DNA of 16,851 nucleotides. Origin: Alistipes sp. UBA928. GTDB taxonomy: Bacteria > Bacteroidota > Bacteroidia > Bacteroidales > Rikenellaceae. Positions 13,310 to 16,851 of this stretch are shown one piece after another (position 1 is the first letter of the stretch; every line of letters starts with the position of its first letter). Under the pieces are notes generated by a model that saw only the letters and a list, made by a program, of their open reading frames with translations, was not told the origin of the DNA and searched no databases. Made by a program: the position numbers and the translations under genes. The DNA is taken from the NCBI GenBank assembly GCA_002293665.1, contig DBDQ01000063.1, forward strand, positions 1 through 16,851, read 5' to 3'.

Positions 13310-13891
13310 ATTCTCGAAATCTTTGATTTCGGGGGCAAGGGTCACAAGATAATCGACATCGTCGAGCCCCCCCAGAAGGCATTTTTTCTTGTAGGCGTCA
13401 ATCTCGAACGATTCGCTCTGGCGCGTCGACAGGATGGTAATGGTCTGCGCCTCGAGATCGACCTCGAACTTGGCATTATTGTTGGCGGCGATCTCGGTCA
13501 GCATGGCCGCGAGGAACCCGTCGCTCACCGTGAGCGGCAGCAGGCCGTTGTTGAGCGCGTTGCCGCGGAAAATATCGGCGAAGAAACTCGACACCACGAC
13601 CCGGAAACCATAGTCGAACAGCGCCCATGCCGCATGCTCTCTCGACGATCCGCAGCCGAAGTTGCGCCCCGCCACAAGTATTTCGCCGCCGAAACGGCAG
13701 TTGTTGTTCAACGGGAAGTCTGCCACCGGGCGCCCCTCCTCGTCGTACCTCCAGTCGCGAAAAAGATTGTCGCCGAAACCTTTACGCTCCGTCGCCTTCA
13801 GAAAGCGCGCCGGAATGATTTGGTCGGTGTCGATATTCTCGATGGGCAGCGGCACGGCCCGCGAGGTCAGTTTTTCAAACTTTGGAATCAT
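13286..13891 (-). CDS. leuD: 3-isopropylmalate dehydratase, small subunit
   Basis: The 201-residue product is the aconitase-C swivel-domain subunit that joins LeuC to isomerise 2-isopropylmalate to 3-isopropylmalate. The N-terminus SRAVPLPIENIDTDQIIPAR and the block FGCGSSREHAAWAL are diagnostic, and ADIFRGNALNNGLLP is the usual following helix. The length is normal for the long bacterial form. The C-terminal GKLKLEN is encoded by a tandem AATTTTC-type repeat that also provides the stop, so the tail may be longer than in relatives. The gene lies 88 bases after leuC, the only sizeable gap in the operon and the site of a repeat element. I see no exact TAnnTTTG box there, so expression probably comes from the upstream leucine promoter. 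Confidence 0.96.
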   Translation of the reverse strand: MIPKFEKLTSRAVPLPIENIDTDQIIPARFLKATERKGFGDNLFRDWRYDEEGRPVADFPLNNNCRFGGEILVAGRNFGCGSSREHAAWALFDYGFRVVVSSFFADIFRGNALNNGLLPLTVSDGFLAAMLTEIAANNNAKFEVDLEAQTITILSTRQSESFEIDAYKKKCLLGGLDDVDYLVTLAPEIKDFENGKLKLEN

Positions 13892-13933
13892 ATCCTGAAA
13901 TATTCTACATTATCGTATTGAGGGCACACCCCG

Positions 13934-13997
13934 CGTCATTGCGAACCCGCCAGGGTGAAGCAATCCGGTATCAGAATTGCTACTCCTCGCAATGACG
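13934..13997. repeat. CGTCATTGCGA-type inverted-repeat element (REP/MITE-like)
   Basis: CGTCATTGCGA at 13934-13944 and TCGCAATGACG at 13987-13997 are perfect 11-base inverted ends. Inside, GAAGCAAT (13957-13964) pairs imperfectly with ATTGCTACTC (13975 onward). Ends of this form (CGTCATTGCGAG with an inner GAAGCAAT) recur between genes in many bacteria, from memory of such repeats. The element lies in the leuC-leuD gap and reaches into leuC. Confidence 0.75.
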
Positions 13998-15353
13998 GGG
14001 ATCGGCAATCCTGCCCGTCACCGCCGCGGCCGCGGCAACAGCCACCCCGCTCAGCAGCGTGCGCGAGCCGGGCCCCTGGCGCCCCTCGAAGTTGCGATTA
14101 GAGGTCGACACGCAGTATTTTCCGGCGGGCACCTTGTCAGCGTTCATCGCCAGACACGCCGAGCAGCCGGGTTGACGTAATTCCATACCTGCGGCATTGA
14201 ATATGCGTTCCAAACCCTCTTCACGCGCCATGCGCTCCACCTCTTTGGAGCCGGGCACGATCCACACCGTCACACCGTCGGCCTTGCGGCGCCCCTCTAC
14301 GAGGCGGGCGAACAGCCTCAGATCTTCGATGCGGCCATTGGTGCAGCTACCCACGAAGACGTAATCTATGGGCTTGCCCAACAGTTTTTCGCCTGAACGG
14401 AAACCCATGTAAGCGAGCGCTTTCCGATCGGCACTGGCAGGTATGCGGCCGTTGATGGCAATACCTTCGCCGGGGTTGGTACCCCACGTTATCATCGGCT
14501 GGATGCGCGAGGCGTCGAATGTGTACTCCCTGTCGAAAACGGCGTCGGGATCGCTCGCGAGCCTTCGCCAACGCTCCACCGCCGCGTTCCACTCCGCACC
14601 TTTCGGTGCCTCGGGTCGCCCCTTCAGATATTCGAAAGTCACGTCGTCGGGAGCGACTATTCCGCCGCGCGCGCCGCACTCGATCGCCATGTTGCACACC
14701 GTCATGCGCCCCTCCATCGACAGCCCGCGGATCGCCTCGCCCGCAAACTCGATGAAATATCCCGTGCCGCCCGAAGTGGAGATACGCGAGATAAGGTACA
14801 GGATCAGGTCTTTCGCCTCGACCCCCTCGGCAGGGCGGCCGTTCATCGTAATTCGCATGGTGCGCGGCTTCGACTGGATGATGCACTGGCTCGCCAGCGC
14901 CATCTCCACCTCCGACGTACCCACTCCGAAAGCAACGGCCCCCATCGCCCCGTGGGTCGAGGTATGGCTGTCACCGCAGATAATAGTCATGCCGGGCTGG
15001 GTAAATCCCTGCTCGGGTCCTATGATGTGGACTATCCCCTGACGCGGATGTCCCACGCCGAACAGCTCCACGCCGTACCGCGCGCAGTTCTCGGTGAGAG
15101 CCTCCACCTGACGGCGTCCCTGCTCCTCCTCGATGGGCAGGTGCTGGTTCACCGTGGGGATGTTGTGGTCGGCGGTCGCGGTGGTTTGCGCCGGACGTGC
15201 CACCACAATACCTCGGCGCTCCAACCCGGCAAATGCCACCGGCGAGGTCACCTCGTGGATATACTGCCTGTCGATATAGAGTACGCTCCGGCCTCCGTCC
15301 TCGGTTCGCACCGTGTGGGCGTCCCAGATTTTGTCAATTATTGTTTTTCCCAT
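13980..15353 (-). CDS. leuC: 3-isopropylmalate dehydratase, large subunit
   Basis: The 457-residue product is the aconitase-type large subunit, working with LeuD in the cytoplasm. The three [4Fe-4S] ligands are Cys337 (VGSCTNGR), Cys397 and Cys400 (GCSACLAMN). Other family blocks are IPTVNQHLP, CGDSHTSTHGAMGAVAFGVG and NRNFEGRQGPGSRT. The start at 15353 overlaps the leuA end by 20 bases, so translation is coupled. The C-terminus is odd: after AVTGRIADP the last five codons (RHCEE) and the TAG stop come from the right end of the CGTCATTGCGA-type repeat. The protein still reaches about normal length, so it is probably functional. Confidence 0.97.
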   Translation of the reverse strand: MGKTIIDKIWDAHTVRTEDGGRSVLYIDRQYIHEVTSPVAFAGLERRGIVVARPAQTTATADHNIPTVNQHLPIEEEQGRRQVEALTENCARYGVELFGVGHPRQGIVHIIGPEQGFTQPGMTIICGDSHTSTHGAMGAVAFGVGTSEVEMALASQCIIQSKPRTMRITMNGRPAEGVEAKDLILYLISRISTSGGTGYFIEFAGEAIRGLSMEGRMTVCNMAIECGARGGIVAPDDVTFEYLKGRPEAPKGAEWNAAVERWRRLASDPDAVFDREYTFDASRIQPMITWGTNPGEGIAINGRIPASADRKALAYMGFRSGEKLLGKPIDYVFVGSCTNGRIEDLRLFARLVEGRRKADGVTVWIVPGSKEVERMAREEGLERIFNAAGMELRQPGCSACLAMNADKVPAGKYCVSTSNRNFEGRQGPGSRTLLSGVAVAAAAAVTGRIADPRHCEE

Positions 15354-16851
15354 CTGTTCTCTCGGTTACGTTCAGCACTCTGAGTGCATCTATAAAACTC
15401 TCGACCGATGCCCTCACCGTATCGGTATGCGCCGAGTATCCATGCGCAAGCCTGTCGCCGCACTTCACCTGTGTATGCACGCGCCCCACGTCGTTCGAGC
15501 CGCGCGTCATCGCCTGGATCAGGAACTCGGTCAGCACCACCGTCTCGTTGATAAGGCTCTTGATGGCGGTGTAGGCGGCGTCGACGGGGCCGTTGCCCGT
15601 TGCGGTTGCCATGCGTTCGTTGTTGCCGAACTTGAGCACCACCGTTGCCGTGGGCAACAGCGTGCCGGTCGTTACCTGCAGGTATTTGAGCTTTATCGTC
15701 TGGTTCTGCACCCTTTCGAGGTCACCCACGAGGTAGAGCAGATCGTAGTCGTGCACCTCCTTCTTGCGGTCGGCCAGGTCGAGGAATTTCTCGTACGTCG
15801 AATCGAGTTCGGCCTGATTGAGCTTGTAGCCTAACAGTTCGAGCCTGTGTCCGAGAGCCGCGCGGCCGCTGCGTGCCGTCAGAGCTATCTGCGACTCGTT
15901 GATGCCCACGTCCTGCGGGTCTATGATCTCGTAGTTGTCGCGTTGCTTGAGCACCCCGTCCTGATGTATGCCCGACGAGTGGGCAAAAGCGTTGCGGCCC
16001 ACTATCGCCTTGTTGGGCTGCACGGGCATGTTCATGAGGCTCGACACGAGGTGCGACGCCTTGGTTATGAGTTTCGAGTCGATCGTCGTGTCGACACCGT
16101 AGGCGGGATGGGTGCGCAGGGCCATCACCACCTCCTCGAGCGAGGTGTTGCCCGCCCGCTCGCCTATGCCGTTCAGAGTCACCTCGGCCTGGCGCGCACC
16201 GGCCAAAATACCCGCGAGGGTGTTGGCCGTCGCCATCCCCAGGTCGTTGTGGCAGTGTGTCGAGAGTATGGCGCGGTCGATATTTGAAACGTTGTTCATC
16301 AGATACGCGATCTTCGTGGCGTACTCCTCGGGGAAGCAATAGCCCGTCGTGTCGGGAATGTTGACTACCGTGGCCCCTGCCGCGATCACAGCCTCGACCA
16401 CCTTCGCAAGGTATTCATTGTCGGCCCGTCCGGCATCCTCGGCGTAGAACTCCACGTCTTCCACGAACTTGCGAGCGTAGGCCACCGCCTCTGCCGCCGC
16501 CTCGATTATCTTCTCGGGTGTCGAGCGCAGTTTGTTGAAGATGTGCTGGGGCGAAACTCCGATGCCTGTGTGGATTCGGCCGCGGCGCGCATAGCGCAAC
16601 GAGTCGGCCGCCACGTCGATGTCCTTCTTCACGGCGCGCGTCAGGGCGCAGATCGTGGGAGCGGTGACTGCTTTCGAGATTTCAAGCACAGAGTTGAAGT
16701 CGCCGGGACTCGAGATGGGAAATCCCGCCTCGATTACGTCGACGCCCAGAGCCTCGAGCATGCGTGCGACCTCGATCTTCTCGGTCGTGTTCAGTTGACA
16801 TCCGGGGACCTGTTCGCCGTCCCGCAGCGTGGTGTCGAAGATGTAGAGTTT
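15334..16851 (-). CDS. leuA: 2-isopropylmalate synthase (5' end outside window)
   Basis: The frame is open from the right edge to a TGA at 15334-15336, giving 505 residues; only a few N-terminal residues should be missing, because the visible start is KLYIFDTTLRDGEQVPGCQL. The first committed step of leucine synthesis condenses acetyl-CoA with 2-oxoisovalerate. The TIM-barrel catalytic domain carries Asp6 and Arg10 (DTTLRDGEQ) and metal ligands His199 and His201 (STHCHNDLG) with Asn235 (GERAGNTS), counted from the window edge. GIHQDGVLK lies in the linker region, and the C-terminal part from about residue 375 is the LeuA regulatory domain for leucine inhibition. An in-frame ATG at 16761 is internal. 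The 3' end overlaps leuC by 20 bases. The promoter and any leader lie outside the window. Confidence 0.96.
   Translation of the reverse strand, partial: KLYIFDTTLRDGEQVPGCQLNTTEKIEVARMLEALGVDVIEAGFPISSPGDFNSVLEISKAVTAPTICALTRAVKKDIDVAADSLRYARRGRIHTGIGVSPQHIFNKLRSTPEKIIEAAAEAVAYARKFVEDVEFYAEDAGRADNEYLAKVVEAVIAAGATVVNIPDTTGYCFPEEYATKIAYLMNNVSNIDRAILSTHCHNDLGMATANTLAGILAGARQAEVTLNGIGERAGNTSLEEVVMALRTHPAYGVDTTIDSKLITKASHLVSSLMNMPVQPNKAIVGRNAFAHSSGIHQDGVLKQRDNYEIIDPQDVGINESQIALTARSGRAALGHRLELLGYKLNQAELDSTYEKFLDLADRKKEVHDYDLLYLVGDLERVQNQTIKLKYLQVTTGTLLPTATVVLKFGNNERMATATGNGPVDAAYTAIKSLINETVVLTEFLIQAMTRGSNDVGRVHTQVKCGDRLAHGYSAHTDTVRASVESFIDALRVLNVTERTDGKNNN

Noticed and set aside
13281..13382. N-terminal extension of LeuB to an ATG at 13382
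   Set aside because: It runs through the leuD end and the tandem repeat; LeuB homologues start at the MNYTIAVLPGDGIG block.
13892..13933. Separate promoter for leuD
   Set aside because: The AT-rich stretch before leuD contains ATATTTC but no TAnnTTTG match, so I do not call it.

Overview
The window looks like an ordinary chromosomal stretch from a GC-rich member of the Bacteroidota, probably Bacteroidales. Three things point that way: promoter boxes of the Bacteroidota form TAnnTTTG (TACCTTTG, TATCTTTG, TATATTTG) just upstream of genes, no consistent Shine-Dalgarno sequences in front of starts, and protein families typical of the group. The genus cannot be fixed from the sequence alone.

Layout. 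Bases 1-3874 are read on the plus strand: the tail of a nitroreductase-like gene, then a close-packed set of five genes (VOC/PhnB-like protein, WYL-GyrI regulator, GNAT-YoaP acetyltransferase, AlkD-type DNA glycosylase, DUF1905/OmdA protein). The last three overlap by ATGA. A secreted metallo-beta-lactamase-fold protein with a MoaF-like tail (3905-5122, minus) and an unusual Fpg/Nei-family DNA glycosylase (5197-6030, plus) are divergently transcribed from a 74-base gap. Bases 6031-6645 have no convincing gene but hold many palindromes, including two copies of a hairpin unit in opposite orientation.

From 6646 to the right edge everything is on the minus strand. In transcription order it runs leuA (5' end cut off by the window), leuC, leuD, leuB (leucine biosynthesis from 2-oxoisovalerate); a NatA/NatB-type ABC exporter pair coupled to galE; and a NarL-type sensor kinase, its response regulator and a serine O-acetyltransferase gene. 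The leucine genes are interrupted only by a repeat element that supplies the last codons and stop of leuC, and by an AATTTTC-type tandem repeat at the leuD-leuB junction.

How the genes work together. LeuA, LeuC, LeuD and LeuB make a complete 2-oxoisovalerate to 2-oxoisocaproate route. The plus-strand cluster combines a probable ligand-sensing regulator with small modification and repair enzymes, which suggests a response to toxic or alkylating compounds; this is inference. No CRISPR array, phage gene, intact insertion sequence, tRNA or rRNA was found. I do not see a clear new defence or biosynthetic system. The most interesting items are the inverted hairpin units at 6358-6579, the repeat element inside the leuC end, the WYL-GyrI fusion, the Fpg-like enzyme lacking the usual catalytic proline, and the kinase-regulator-cysE operon.
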